Assembly (NCBI RefSeq): GCF_029227915.1
Contig: NC_079887.1
Location: forward strand, 25,295,650-25,359,649
Length of the DNA: 64,000 nt
Direction: 5' to 3'
Source of the DNA: Hydractinia symbiolongicarpus
Taxonomy: Eukaryota > Cnidaria > Hydrozoa > Anthoathecata > Hydractiniidae
Shown: piece after piece, positions 22,305 through 35,559 of the stretch
Numbering within the stretch: the stretch's first letter is position 1
How the letters are laid out: every line of letters starts with the position of its first letter
Made by a program: the position numbers and the translations under genes
Notes under the pieces: model-generated
Seen by the model: only the letters and a program-made list of their open reading frames with translations
Database searches by the model: none
Told to the model about the DNA's origin: nothing

Positions 22305-24537
22305 TTCAGCGTCTCACCAAAAATGTAAACATTTTTGAATACTACAAGTCTCATTCGTTCTAGTGGTGCAGAGATTATTTAAAAAATCGTTCGGGAAATC
22401 AGTTTACTCCCTGGGTACTTTCTTTGTATACTTTTAATTATACGGGCCGAGTTCGGGATTTAGGGTAACGCAGGTTTTCGTTTGCCGGCGATTAAACTTC
22501 TTTTATTCAGCGTCTCACCAAAAATATAAACATTTTTGAATACTACAAGTCTCATTCGTTCTAGTGGTGCCGAAATTATTTAAAAAATCGTTCGGGAAAT
22601 CAATTTACTCCCTGGGAACTTTCTTTGTATACATTCGACTATACGGGCCAAGCCCGGGATTTAGGGAAACGCATGTTTTCGTTTGCCGGCGATTAAACTT
22701 CTTTTATTCTGCGTCTCACCAAAAATGAAAACATTTTTAAATACTACAAGTCTCATTCGTTCTAGTGGTGCAGAAATTATTTAAAAAATCGTTTGGGAAA
22801 TCAATTTACTCCCTGGGTACTTTCTTTGTATACATTCGACTATACGGTCCAAGCCCGGTATTTACGGGTAATCGCGGGTTTTCGTTTGCCGGCGATTAAA
22901 CTTCTTTTATTCAGCGTCTTATCAAAAATGAAAACATTTTTGAAAACTACAAGTCTCATGCGTTTTAGTGATTAAAAAATAATATAAAAATCCTTCGGGA
23001 AATGAGTTTACTCCCTGGGTACTTTCCTTGTATACTTTTGACTATACGGGCTGATTCCAGAATTTACGGGAAATCGCCGGTTTTCGTTTGCCGGCGATTA
23101 AACTTCTTTTATTCAGCGTCTCATCAAAAATGAAAACATTCTTGAAAACTACAAGTCTCATGCGTTTCAGTGATTAAAAAATAATTTAAAAAATCGTTCG
23201 GGAAATCAGTTTACTCCCTGGGTACTTTCTTTGTATACATTCGAGTATACCGGCCAAGCCCGGGATTTACGGGAAATCGCGGGTTTTCGTTTGCCGGCTA
23301 TTAAACTTCTTTTATTCAGCGTCTCATCAAAAATGTGAACATTTTTGAATACTACAAGTCTCATTCGTTCTAGTGGTGCAGAAATTATTTAAAAAATCGT
23401 TCGGGAAATCAGTTTACTCCCTGGGTACTTTATTTGTATACATTGGACTATACAAAGCCAAGCCCGGGATTTTCGCGAAATCGCAGGTTTTCGTTTGCGG
23501 GAGATTAAACTGCTTTTATTCAACGTCTCACCAAAAATATAAACATTTTTGACTACTACAAGTCTCATTCGTTCTAGTGGTGCAGAGATTATTTAAAAAA
23601 TCGGTCGGGAAATCAGTTTAATCCCTGGGTACTGTCTTTGTACACTTTTAATTATACGGGCCGAGTCCGGGATTTAGGTTAACGCGGGTTTTCGTTTGCC
23701 GGCGATTAAACTTCTTTTATTCAGCGTCTCACCAAAAATGTAAACATTTTTGAATACTACAAGTCTCATTCGTTCTAGTAGTGCAGAAATTATTTAAAAA
23801 ATCGTTCGGGAAATCAATTTACTCCCTGGGTACTTTCTTTGTATACATTCGACTATACGGCCAAGCCCGGGATTTACGAGAAATTGCGGGTTTTCGTTTG
23901 CCGGCGATTAAGCTTCTTTTAGTCAGCGTCTCATCAAAAATGAAACGATTTTTGAAAACTACAAGTCTCATGCGTTTTATTGGTGAAAAAATAATTTAAA
24001 AAATCGTTTGGGAAATGAGTTTACTCCCTGGGTACTTTCCTTGTATACTTTTGACTATACGGGCTGATTCCAGAATTTACGGGAAATCGCCGGTTTTCGT
24101 TTCCCGGCGATTAAACTTCTTTTATTCAGCGTCTCATCAAAAATGAAAACATTCTTGAAAACTACAAGTCTCAAGCGTTTCAGTGATTAAAAAATAATTT
24201 AAAAAATCGTTCGGGAAATCAGTTTACTCCCTGGGTACTTTGTTTGTTTACATTCGACTATACAAGCCAAGCCCGGGATTTTCGGGAAATCGCGGGTTTT
24301 CGTTTGCCGGCGATTAAATTTCTTTTATTCAGCGTCTCATCAAAAATGAAAACATTTTTTAAAACTACAAGTCTCATGCGTTTTAGAGGTGAAAAAATTA
24401 TTTAAAATATTGTTCGGAAAATTAGTTTACTCCCTGGGTACTTTCTTTGTATACATTCGACTATACGGGCCAATTTCGGTATTTACTGGAAATCGCGGGT
24501 TTTTGTTTGCCGGCGATTAAACTTCTTTTATTCAGCG
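22305..24537. repeat. Large duplication (offset 3436 bp), copy 2
   Basis: Second copy of 18870-21100, placed after the 201-bp triplication. Small differences include GAGAAATTGCGGG against CTAGAAATTTCGGG in the matching monomer of copy 1. Confidence 0.78.
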
Positions 24538-26230
24538 TCTCATCAAAAATTAAAACATTTTTTAAAACTACAAGTCTCATGCGTTTTAGAGGTGAAAAAA
24601 TAATTTAAAAAATCGTTCGGGAAAAGAGTTTACTCCCTGGGAACTTTCTTTGTATACAGTTGACTATACTGGCCGATTTCGGTATTTTCGGGAAATCGCG
24701 GGTTTTCGTTTGCCGGCGATTAAACTTCTTTTATTCAACGTCTCATCAAAAATAAAAACATTTTTGAAAACTACAAGTCTCGTGCGTTTTAGTGATTAAA
24801 AAATAATTTAAAAAATTGTTCGGGAAATCAGTTTACTCCCTGGGTACTTTCTTTGTATACATTCGAGTATACCGGCCAAGCCCGGTATTTTCGGGAAATC
24901 GCGGGTTTTCGTTTTCCGGCGATTAAACTTCTTTTATTCAGCGTCTCATCAAAAATGAAAACATTTTTAAAAACTACATGTCTCATGCGTTTTAGTGATT
25001 AAAAAAAAATTTAAAAAATCGTTCGGGAAATGAGTTTACTCCCTGGGTACTTTCTTTGTATACTTTTGACTATACGGGTCGATTCCGGTATTTACGGGAA
25101 ATGGCGGGTTTTCGTTTGCCGGCGATTAAACTTCTTTTATTCAGCGTCTCATCAAAAATGAAAACACTTTTGAAAACTACAAGTCTCATGCGTTTTAGAG
25201 GTGAAAAAATAATTTAAAAAATCGTTCGGGAAATCAGTTTAATCCCTGGGTACTTTCTTTGTATACATTCGACTATACGGGCCAAGCCGGGGTTTTACGG
25301 GAAATCGCAGGTTTTCGTTTGCCGGCGATTAAACTTCTTTTATTCAGCGTCTCATCAAAAATGAAAACATTTTTGAAAACTACAAGTCTCATGCGTTTTA
25401 GAGGTAAAAAATCGTTCGAGAAATCAGTTTACTCCCTGGGTACTTTCTTTATATACATTCGACTATACGGGCCAAGCCCGGGATTTACGGGAAATCGCGG
25501 GTTTTCGTTTGCCAGCGATTAAACTTCTTTTATTCAGCGTCTCATCAAAAATGAAAACATTTTTAAAAACTACAAGTCTCATGCGTTTTAGTGATTAAAA
25601 AAAAATTTAAAAAATCGTTCAGGAAATGAGTTTACTCCCTGGGTACTTTCTTTGTATACTTTTGATTATACGGGCCGATTCCGGGATTTACGGGTAATCG
25701 CGGGTTTTCGTTTGCCGGCGATTAAACTTCTTTTATTCAACGTCTCATCAAAAATGAAAGCATTTTTAAAAACTACAAGTCTCATGCGTTTTAGTGATTA
25801 AAAAATAATTTAAAAAATCGTTCGGAAAATCAGTTTACTCCCTGGGTACTTTCTTTGTATATTTTCGACTATATGGGCCAAGCCCGGGGCTTACGGGAAA
25901 TCGCGGGTTTTCGTTTGCCGGCGATTAAACTTCTTTTATTCAGCGTCTCATCAAAAATGAAAACATTTTTAAAAACTACAAGTCTCATGGGCTTTATTGG
26001 TGAAATAATAATTTAAAAAATCGTTTGGAAAATGAGTTTACTCCCTGGGTACTTTCTTTAGATACATACAACTATACAGGCCAAGCCCGGGATTTACGGG
26101 AAATCGCGGGTTTTCGTTTACCAGCGATTAAACTTCTTTTATTCAGCGTCTCATCAAAAACGAAAACACTTTTGAAAACTACAAGTCACATGCGTTTTAA
26201 TGGTGACAAAATAATTTAAAAAATCGTTTG
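24340..26230. repeat. Thirteen-monomer-register duplication, copy 1
   Basis: Matches about 26966-28860. The offset is 2626 bp for landmarks at 24471 and 24975 and 2639 bp (13 x 203) after the 13-bp deletion at about 25406. Shared variants include ACTACATGTCTC, GCCGGGGTTTTACGGG, CTTTATATACATTCG and GGCCAAGCCCGGGGCTTACG. Confidence 0.78.
25242..25431. repeat. 190-bp monomer with 13-bp linker deletion
   Basis: The linker reads GAGGTAAAAAATCG, where its duplicate near 28025 keeps GAGGTGAAAAAATAATTTAAAA. The 13-bp loss is private to this copy, so it arose after the duplication. It fuses two monomer frames into an 87-codon frame (25259-25522) that I do not regard as a gene. Confidence 0.85.
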
Positions 26231-29200
26231 GGAAATGAGTTTACTCCCTGGGTACTTTTTTTGTATACTTTTGACTATACGGGCCAAGCCCGGGATTTAC
26301 GGGAAATCGCGGGTTTTCGTTTGACGGCGATTAAACTTCTTTTATTCAGCGTCTCATCAAAAATGAAAACACTTTTGAAAACTACAAGTCTCATTCCTTC
26401 TAGTGGTGCAGAAATAATTTGAAAAATCGTTCGGAAAATCAGTTTACTCCCTGGGTACTTTCTTTAGATACATTCAACTATACGGGCCAAGCCCAGGATT
26501 TACGGGAAATCGCGGGTTTTCGTTTGCCGGCGATTAAAACTCTTTCATTAAGCGTCTCATTAAAAATGAAAACATTTTTGAAAACTACAAGTCTCATTCG
26601 TTCTAGTGGTGCAGAAATAATTTGAAAAATCGTTCGGGAAATCAGTTTACTCCCTGGGTACTTTCTTTAGATACATTTAACTATACGGGCCAAGCCCGGG
26701 ATTTACGGGAAATCGCGGGTTTTCGTTTGCCGGCGATTAAACCACATTCATTAAGCGTCTCATCAAAAATGAAAACATTTCTAAAAACTACAAGTCTCAT
26801 TCGTTCTAGTGGTCCAGAAATAATTTGAAAAATCGTTCGGGAAATCAATTTACTCCCTGGGTACTTTCTTTGTATACATTCGACTATACGGGCCAAGCCC
26901 GGGATTTACGGGAAATCGCGGGTTTTCGTTTGCCGGCGATTAAACTTCTTTTATTCAGCGTCTCATCAAAAATGAAAACATTTTTTAAAACTACAAGTCT
27001 CATGCGTTTTAGAGGTGAAAAAATTATTTAAAATATTGTTCGGAAAATTAGTTTACTCCCTGGGTACTTTCTTTGTATACATTCGACTATACGGGCCAAT
27101 TTCGGTATTTACTGGAAATCGCGGGTTTTTGTTTGCCGGCGATTAAACTTCTTTTATTCAGCGTCTCATCAAAAATTAAAACATTTTTTAAAACTACAAG
27201 TCTCATGCGTTTTAGAGGTGAAAAAATAATTTAAAAAATCGTTCGGGAAATGAGTTTACTCCCTGGGAACTTTCTTTGTATACTGTTGACTATACTGGCC
27301 GATTTCGGTATTTTCGGGAAATCGCGGGTTTTCGTTTGCCGGCGATTAAACTTCTTTTATTCAACGTCTCATCAAAAATAAAAACATTTTTGAAAACTAC
27401 AAGTCTCGTGCGTTTTAGTGATTAAAAAATAATTTAAAAAATTGTTCGGGAAATCAGTTTACTCCCTGGGTACTTTCTTTGTATACATTCGAGTATACCG
27501 GCCAAGCCCAGTATTTTCGGGAAATCGCGGGTTTTCGTTTTCCGGCGATTAAACTTCTTTTATTCAGCGTCTCATCAAAAATGAAAACATTTTTAAAAAC
27601 TACATGTCTCATGCGTTTTAGTGATTAAAAAAAAATTTAAAAAATCGTTCGGGAAATGCGTTTACTCCCTGGGTACTTTCTTTGTATACTTTTGACTATA
27701 CGGGTCGATTCCGGTATTTACGGGAAATGGCGGGTTTTCGTTTGCCGGCGATTAAACTTCTTTTATTCAGCGTCTCATCAAAAATGAAAACATTTTTGAA
27801 AACTACAAGTCTCATGCGTTTTAGAGGTGAAAAAATAATTTAAAAAATCGTTCGGGAAATCAGTTTAATCCCTGGGTACTTTCTTTGTATACATTCGACT
27901 ATACGGGCCAAGCCGGGGTTTTACGGGAAATCGCAGGTTTTCGTTTGCCGGCGATTAAACTTCTTTTATTCAGCGTCTCATCAAAAATGAAAACATTTTT
28001 GAAAACTACAAGTCTCATGCGTTTTAGAGGTGAAAAAATAATTTAAAAAATCGTTCGAGAAATCAGTTTACTCCCTGGGTACTTTCTTTATATACATTCG
28101 ACTATACGGGCCAAGCCCGGGATTTACGGGAAATCGCGGGTTTTCGTTTGCCAGCGATTAAACTTCTTTTATTCAGCGTCTCATCAAAAATGAAAACATT
28201 TTTAAAAACTACAAGTCTCATGCGTTTTAGTGATTAAAAAAAAATTTAAAAAATCGTTCAGGAAATGAGTTTACTCCCTGGGTACTTTCTTTGTATACTT
28301 TTGATTATACGGGCCGATTCCGGGATTTACGGGTAATCGCGGGTTTTCGTTTGCCGGCGATTAAACTTCTTTTATTCAACGTCTCATCAAAAATGAAATC
28401 ATTTTTAAAAACTACAAGTCTCATGCGTTTTAGTGATTAAAAAATAATTTAAAAAATCGTTCGGAAAATCAGTTTACTCCCTGGGTACTTTCTTTGTATA
28501 CTTTCGACTATATGGGCCAAGCCCGGGGCTTACGGGAAATCGCGGGTTTTCGTTTGCCGGCGATTAAACTTCTTTTATTCAGCGTCTCATCAAAAATGAA
28601 AACATTTTTAAAAACTACAAGTCTCATGGGCTTTATTGGTGAAATAATAATTTAAAAAATCGTTTGGAAAATGAGTTTACTCCCTGGGTACTTTCTTTAG
28701 ATACATACAACTATACGGGCCAAGCCCGGGATTTACGGGAAATCGCGGGTTTTCGTTTGACGGCGATTAAACTTCTTTTATTCAGCGTCTCATCAAAAAT
28801 GAAAACACTTTTGAAACTACAAGTCTCATTCGTTCTAGTGGTGCAGAAATAATTTGAAAAATCGTTCGGAAAATCAGTTTACTCCCTGGGTACTTTCTTT
28901 AGATACATTCAACTATACGGGCCAAGCCCAGGATTTACGGGAAATCGCGGGTTTTCGTTTGCCGGCGATTAAACTTTTTTTATTCAGCGTCTCATCAAAA
29001 ATGAAAAAATTTTTGCAAACAACAAGTCTTATGCGTTTTAGTGGTGGAAAAATAATTTAAAAAATCGTTCTGCAAATGAGTTTACTCACAAGGTACTTTC
29101 TTTGTATACATTCGACTATACGGGCCAAGCCCGGGATTTACGGGAAATCGCGGGTTTTCGTTTGCCGGCGATTAAACCACTTTCATTAAGCGTCTCATCA

Positions 29201-30894
29201 AAAATGAAAACATTTCTGAAAACTACAAGTCTCATGCGTTTTAGTGGTGAAAAAATATTTTAAAAAATCGTTCGGGAAATGAGTTTACTCCCTGGGTACT
29301 TTCTTTGTATACTTTTGACTATACGGGCCGAGTCCGGGATTTACGGGAAATCGCGGGTTTTCGTGTGCCGGCGATTAAACCTCTTTCATTAATCTTCTCA
29401 TTAAAAATGAAAACATTTTTGAAAACTACAAGTCTCATTTGTTCTAGTGGTGCAGAAATAATTTGAAAAATCGTTCGGGAAATCAGTTTACTCCCTGGGT
29501 ACTTTCTTTAGATACATACAACTATACGGGCCAAGCCCGGGATTTACGGGAAATCGCGGGTTTTCGTTTGCCAACGATTCAACTTCTTTTATTCAGCGTC
29601 TCATCAAAAATGAAAACACTTTTGAAAACTACAAGTCTCATGCGTTTTAGTGGTGACAAAATAATTTAAAAAATCGTTTGGGAAATGAGTTTACTCCCTG
29701 GGTACATTCTTTAGATACATCCAACTATACGAGCCAAGCCCGGGATTTACGGGTAATCGCGGGTTTTCGTTTGCCAACGATTAAACTTCTTTTATTCAGC
29801 GTCTCATCAAAAATGAAAACACTTTTGAAAACTACAAGTCTCATGCGTTTTAGTGGTGACAAAATAATTTAAAAAATCGTTTGGGAAATGAGTTTACTCC
29901 CTGGGTACTACCTTTGCATACTTTTGACTATACGGGCCAAGCCCGGGATTTACGGAAAATCGCGGGTTTTCGTTTGTCGGCGATTAAACTTCTTTTATTC
30001 AGCGTCTCATCAAAAATGAAAACATTTTTGAAAACTACAAGTCTTATGCGTTTTAGTGGTGAAAAACTAATTTAAAAAATCGTTCTGGAAATGAGTTTAC
30101 TCACAGGGTACTTTCTTTGTATACATTCGACTATACGGGCCAAGCCCGGGATTTACGGGAAATCGCGGGTTTTCGTTTGCCGGCGATTAAACCACTTTCA
30201 TTAAGCGTCTCATCAAAAATGAAAACATTTCTGAAAACTACAAGTCTCATGCGTTTTAGTGTTGAAAAAATATTTTAAAAAATTGTTCGGGAAATGATTT
30301 TACTCCCTGGGTACTTTTTTGTATACTTTTGACTATACGGGCCGAGTCCGGGATTTACGGGAAATCGCGGGTTTTCGTTTGCCGGCGATTAAACTTCTTT
30401 TATTCAGCATCTCATCAAAAATGAAAACATTTTTAAAAACTACAAGTCTTATGCGTTTTAGTGGTGAAAAACTAATTTAAAAAATCGTTCTGGAAATGAG
30501 TTTACTCACAGGGTACTTTCTTTGTATACATTCGACTATACGGGCCAAGCCCGGGATTTACGGGAAATCGCGGGTTTTCGTTTGCCGGCGATTAAACCAC
30601 TTTCATTAAGCGTCTCATCAAAAATGAAAACATTTCTGAAAACTACAAGTCTCATGCGTTTTAGTGGTGAAAAAATATTTTAAAAAATCGTTCGGGAAAT
30701 GAGTTTACTCCCTGGGTACTTTCTTTGTATACTTTTGACTATACGGGCCGAGTCCGGGATTTACGGGAAATCGCGGGTTTTCGTTTGCCGGCGATTAAAC
30801 TTCTTTTATTCAGCATCTCATCAAAAATGAAAACATTTTTAAAAACTACAAGTCTCATGGGCTTTAGTGGTGAAATAATAATTTAAAAAATCGT
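26025..30894. repeat. Satellite B block III (transition zone)
   Basis: Here the monomer types that dominate the rest of the window first appear: TAGATACATAC forms, AAACCACTTTCATTAAGC forms, and a-like copies with CATTTGTTCTAG. They are mixed with block II types, notably a second copy of the 24.3-26.2 kb segment at about 26966-28860. Two e-f pairs near 30084 and 30490 lead into the hexameric zone. Confidence 0.82.
26966..28860. repeat. Thirteen-monomer-register duplication, copy 2
   Basis: Second copy of 24340-26230. At the end the two copies differ: the monomer at 28664 starts like 26025 but finishes with the CATTCGTTCTAG type and lacks one A in its TTTTGAAACTAC tract. This implies a crossover that removed about one monomer. 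Confidence 0.75.
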
Positions 30895-32112
30895 TTGGGG
30901 AATGAGTTTACTCCCTGGGTACTTTCTTTGTATACATTCGACTATACGGGCCAAGCCCGGGATTTACGTGAAATCGCGGGTTTTCGTGTGCCGGCGATTA
31001 AACCTCTTTCATTAATCTTCTCATTAAAAATGAAAACATTTTTGAAAACTACAAGTCTCATTTGTTCTAGTGGTGCAGAAATAATTTGAAAAATCGTTCG
31101 GGAAACCAGTTTACTCCCTGGGTACTTTCTTTAGATACATACAACTATACGGGCCAAGCCCGGGATTTACGGGAAATCGCGGGTTTTCGTTTGCCAACGA
31201 TTAAACTTCTTTTATTCAGCGTCTCATCAAAAATGAAAACACTTTTGAAAACTACAAGTCTCATGCGTTTTAGTGGTGACAAAATAATTTAAAAAATCGT
31301 TTGGGAAATGCGTTTACTCCCTGGGTACTTTCTTTAGATACATCCAACTATACGGACCAAGCCCGGGATTTACGGGTAATCGCGGGTTTTCGTTTGCCAA
31401 CGATTAAACTTCTTTTATTCAGCGTCTCATCAAAAATGAAAACACTTTTGAAAACTACAAGTCTCATGCGTTTTAGTGGTGACAAAATAATTTAAAAAAT
31501 CGTTTGGGAAATGAGTTTACTCCCTGGGTACTTTCTTTGCATACTTTTGACTATACGGGCCAAGCCCGGGATTTACGGAAAATCGCGGGTTTTCGTTTGT
31601 CGGCGATTAAACTTCTTTTATTCAGCGTCTCATCAAAAATGAAAACATTTTTGAAAACTACAAGTCTTATGCGTTTTAGTGGTGAAAAACTAATTTAAAA
31701 AATCGTTCTGGAAATGAGTTTACTCACAGGGTACTTTCTTTGTATACATTCGACTATACGGGCCAAGCCCGGGATTTACGGGAAATCGCGGGTTTTCGTT
31801 TGCCGGCGATTAAACCACTTTCATTAAGCGTCTCATCAAAAATGAAAACATTTCTGAAAACTACAAGTCTCATGCGTTTTAGTGGTGGAAAAATATTTTA
31901 AAAAATCGTTCGGGAAATGAGTTTACTCCCTGGGTACTTTCTTTGTATACTTTTGACTATACGGGCCGAGTCCGGGATTTACGGGAAATCGCGGGTTTTC
32001 GTTTGCCGGCGATTAAACTTCTTTTATTCAGCATCTCATCAAAAATGAAAACATTTTTAAAAACTACAAGTCTCATGGGCTTTAGTGGTGAAATAATAAT
32101 TTAAAAAATCGT
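30895..32112. repeat. Hexameric higher-order repeat (1218 bp), first copy
   Basis: Six distinct monomers, a-b-c-d-e-f, each 203 bp, starting at 30895, 31098, 31301, 31504, 31707 and 31910. The same order and length recurs from 41851. This copy has CGGGCCAAGCCC in its a monomer, whereas the later copies have CGGGTCAAGCCC. Confidence 0.9.
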
Positions 32113-32720
32113 TTGGGGAATGAGTTTACTCCCTGGGTACTTTCTTTGTATACATTCGACTATACGGGCCAAGCCCGGGATTTACGTGAAATCGCGGGTT
32201 TTCGTTTGCCGGCGATTAAACCTCTTTCATTAATCTTCTCATTAAAAATGAAAACATTTTTGAAAACTACAAGTCTCATTTGTTCTAGTGGTGCAGAAAT
32301 AATTTGAAAAATCGTTCGGGAAACCAGTTTACTCCCTGGGTACTTTCTTTAGATACATACAACTATACGGGCCAACCCGGGATTTACGGGAAATCGCGGG
32401 TTTTCGTTTGCCAACGATTAAACTTCTTTTATTCAGCGTCTCATCAAAAATGAAAACACTTTTAAAAAATACAAGTCTCATGCGTTTTAGTGGTGAAATA
32501 ATAGTTTAAAAAATTGTTCGGGAATTGAGTTTACTCCCTGGGTACTTTCTATGTATATATTTGACTATACGGGCCGAGTCCGGGATTTACCTTAAATCGC
32601 GGGTTTTCGTTTGCCGGCGATTAAACTTCTTTTATTCAGCGTCTCATCAAAAATGAAAACATTTTTAAAAACTACAAGTCTCATGGGCTTTAGTGGTGAA
32701 ATAATATTTTAAAAAATCGT

Positions 32721-35559
32721 TTGGGGAATGAGTTTACTCCCTGGGTACTTTCTTTGTATACATTCGACTATACGGGCCAAGCCCGGGATTTACGTGAAAT
32801 CGCGGGTTTTCGTTTGCCGGCGATTAAACCTCTTTCATTAATCTTCTCATTAAAAATGAAAACATTTTTGAAAACTACAAGTCTCATTTGTTCTAGTGGT
32901 GCAGAAATAATTTGAAAAATCGTTCGGGAAATCAGTTTACTCCCTGAGTACTTTCTTTAGATACATACAACTATACGGGACAAGCCCGGGATTTACGGGA
33001 AATCGCGGGTTTTCGTTTGCCAACGATTCAACTTCTTTTATTCAGCGTCTCATCAAAAATGAAAACACTTTTGAAAACTACAAGTCTCATGCGTTTTAGT
33101 GGTGACAAAATAATTTAAAAAATCGTTTAAGAAATGAGTTTACTCCCTGGGTACTTTCTTTAGATACATACAACTATACGGGCCAAGCCCGGGATTTACG
33201 GGAAATCGCGGGTTTTCGTTTGCCAACGATTAAACTTTTTTATTCAGCGTCTCATCAAAAATGAAAACACTTTTGAAAACTACAAGTCTCATGCGTTTTA
33301 GTGGTGACAAAATAATTTAAAAAATCGTTTGGGAAATGAGTTTACTCCCTGGGTACTTTCTTTGTATACTTTTGACTATACGGGCCAAGCCCGGGATTTA
33401 CGGGAAATCGCGGGTTTTCGTTTGACGGCGATTAAACTTCTTTTATTCAGCGTCTCATCAAAAATGAAAACATTTTTAAAAACTACAAGTCTTATGCGTT
33501 TTAGTGGTGAAAAACTAATTTAAAATATCGTTCTGGAAATGAGTTTACTCATAGGGTACTTTCTTTGTATACATTCGACTATACGGGACAAGCCCGGGAT
33601 TTACGTGAAATCGCGGGTTTTCGTTTGCCTGCGATTAAACCCCTTTCATTAAGCGTTTCATCAAAAATGAAAACATTTTTGAAAACTACAAGTCTCATGC
33701 GTTTTAGTGGTGAAAAAATAGTTTAAAAAATTGTTCGGGAAATGAGTTTACTCCCTGGGTACTTTCTTTGTATACTTTTGACTATACGAGCCAAGCCCGG
33801 GATTTACGGGAAATCGCGGGTTTTCGTTTGCCAACGATTAAACTTCTTTTATTCAGCGTCTCATCAAAAATGAAAACACTTTTGAAAACTACAAGTCTCA
33901 TGCGTTTTAGTGGTGACAAAATAATTTAAAAAATCGTTTGGGAAATGAGTTTACTCCCTGGGTACTTTCTTTGTATACTTTTGACTATACGGGCCAAGCC
34001 CGGGATTTACGGGAAATCGCGGGTTTTCGTTTGACGGCGATTAAACTTCTTTTATTCAGCGTCTCATCAAAAATGAAAACATTTTTAAAAACTACAAGTC
34101 TTATGCGTTTTAGTGGTGAAAAACTAATTTAAAATATCGTTCTGGAAATGAGTTTACTCATAGGGTACTTTCTTTGTATACATTCGACTATACGGGACAA
34201 GCCCGGGATTTACGTGAAATCGCGGGTTTTCGTTTGCCGGCGATTAAACCTCTTTCATTAATCTTCTCATGAAAAATGAAAACATTTTTGAAAACTACAA
34301 GTCTCATTTGTTCTAGTGGTGCAGAAATAATTTGAAAAATCGTTCGGGAAATCAGTTTACTCCCTGAGTACTTTCTTTGTATACTTTTGACTATACGGGC
34401 CGAGTCCGGGATTTACGGGAAATCGCGGGTTTTCGTTTGCCGGCGATTAAACTTCTTTTATTCAGCATCTCATCAAAAATGAAAACATTTTTAAAAACTA
34501 CAAGTCTCATGGGCTTTAGTGGTGAAATAATAATTTAAAAAATCGTTTGGGGAATGAGTTTACTCCCTGGGTACTTTCTTTGTATACATTCGACTATACG
34601 GGCCAAGCCCGGGATTTACGTGAAATCGCGGGTTTTCGTTTGCCGGCGATTAAACCTCTTTCATTAATCTTCTCATTAAAAATGAAAACATTTTTGAAAA
34701 CTACAAGTCTCATTTGTTCTAGTGGTGCAGAAATAATTTGAAAAATCGTTCGGGAAACCAGTTTACTCCCTGGGTACTTTCTTTAGATACATACAACTAT
34801 ACGGGCCAACCCGGGATTTACGGGAAATCGCGGGTTTTCGTTTGCCAACGATTAAACTTCTTTTATTCAGCGTCTCATCAAAAATGAAAACACTTTTGAA
34901 AACTACAAGTCTCATGCGTTTTAGTGGTGAAAAACTAATTTAAAAAATCGTTCTGGAAATGAGTTTACTCATAGGGTACTTTCTTTGTATACATTCGACT
35001 ATACGGGCCAAGCCCGGGATTTACGTGAAATCGCGGGTTTTCGTTTGCCGGCGATTAAACCTCTTTCATTAATCTTCTCATTAAAAATGAAAACATTTTT
35101 GAAAACTACAAGTCTCATTTGTTCTAGTGGTGCAGAAATAATTTGAAAAATCGTTCGGGAAACCAGTTTACTCCCTGGGTACTTTCTTTAGATACATACA
35201 ACTATACGGGCCAACCCGGGATTTACGGGAAATCGCGGGTTTTCGTTTGCCAACGATTAAACTTCTTTTATTCAGCGTCTCATCAAAAATGAAAACACTT
35301 TTAAAAAATACAAGTCTCATGCGTTTTAGTGGTGAAATAATAGTTTAAAAAATTGTTCGGGAATTGAGTTTACTCCCTGGGTACTTTCTATGTATATATT
35401 TGACTATACGGGCCGAGTCCGGGATTTACCTTAAATCGCGGGTTTTCGTTTGCCGGCGATTAAACTTCTTTTATTCAGCGTCTCATCAAAAATGAAAACA
35501 TTTTTAAAAACTACAAGTCTCATGGGCTTTAGTGGTGAAATAATATTTTAAAAAATCGT
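32721..35559. repeat. Fourteen-monomer higher-order unit (2839 bp), copy 1
   Basis: Monomers at 32721, 33329, 33938 and 34547 recur at 35560, 36168, 36777 and 37386, always 2839 bp away (14 x 203 minus three small deletions). It contains the h-i-j-h run, a monomer with GGGCCAACCCGGG (2-bp loss) and an i/a chimera at 34141. Confidence 0.88.

Larger units (their letters stand above)
6390..26024. repeat. Satellite B block II (heterogeneous monomers)
   Basis: Monomers here differ most from one another. There are copies with GGGTAACGCGGG (201 bp), ATGTAAACATTTTTGAATAC types, GGCTGATTCCAGAATTTACG types and many single-base indels. Local repeats exist (pairs near 7.8-8.4 and 9.2-9.9 kb, and larger units from 14 kb on), but no single period holds throughout. 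No gene or insertion was found. Confidence 0.85.

Noticed and set aside
25259-25522. 87-codon open frame
   Set aside because: Created by a private 13-bp deletion in the linker that joins two monomer frames. The duplicate of this segment near 27.9 kb lacks it.
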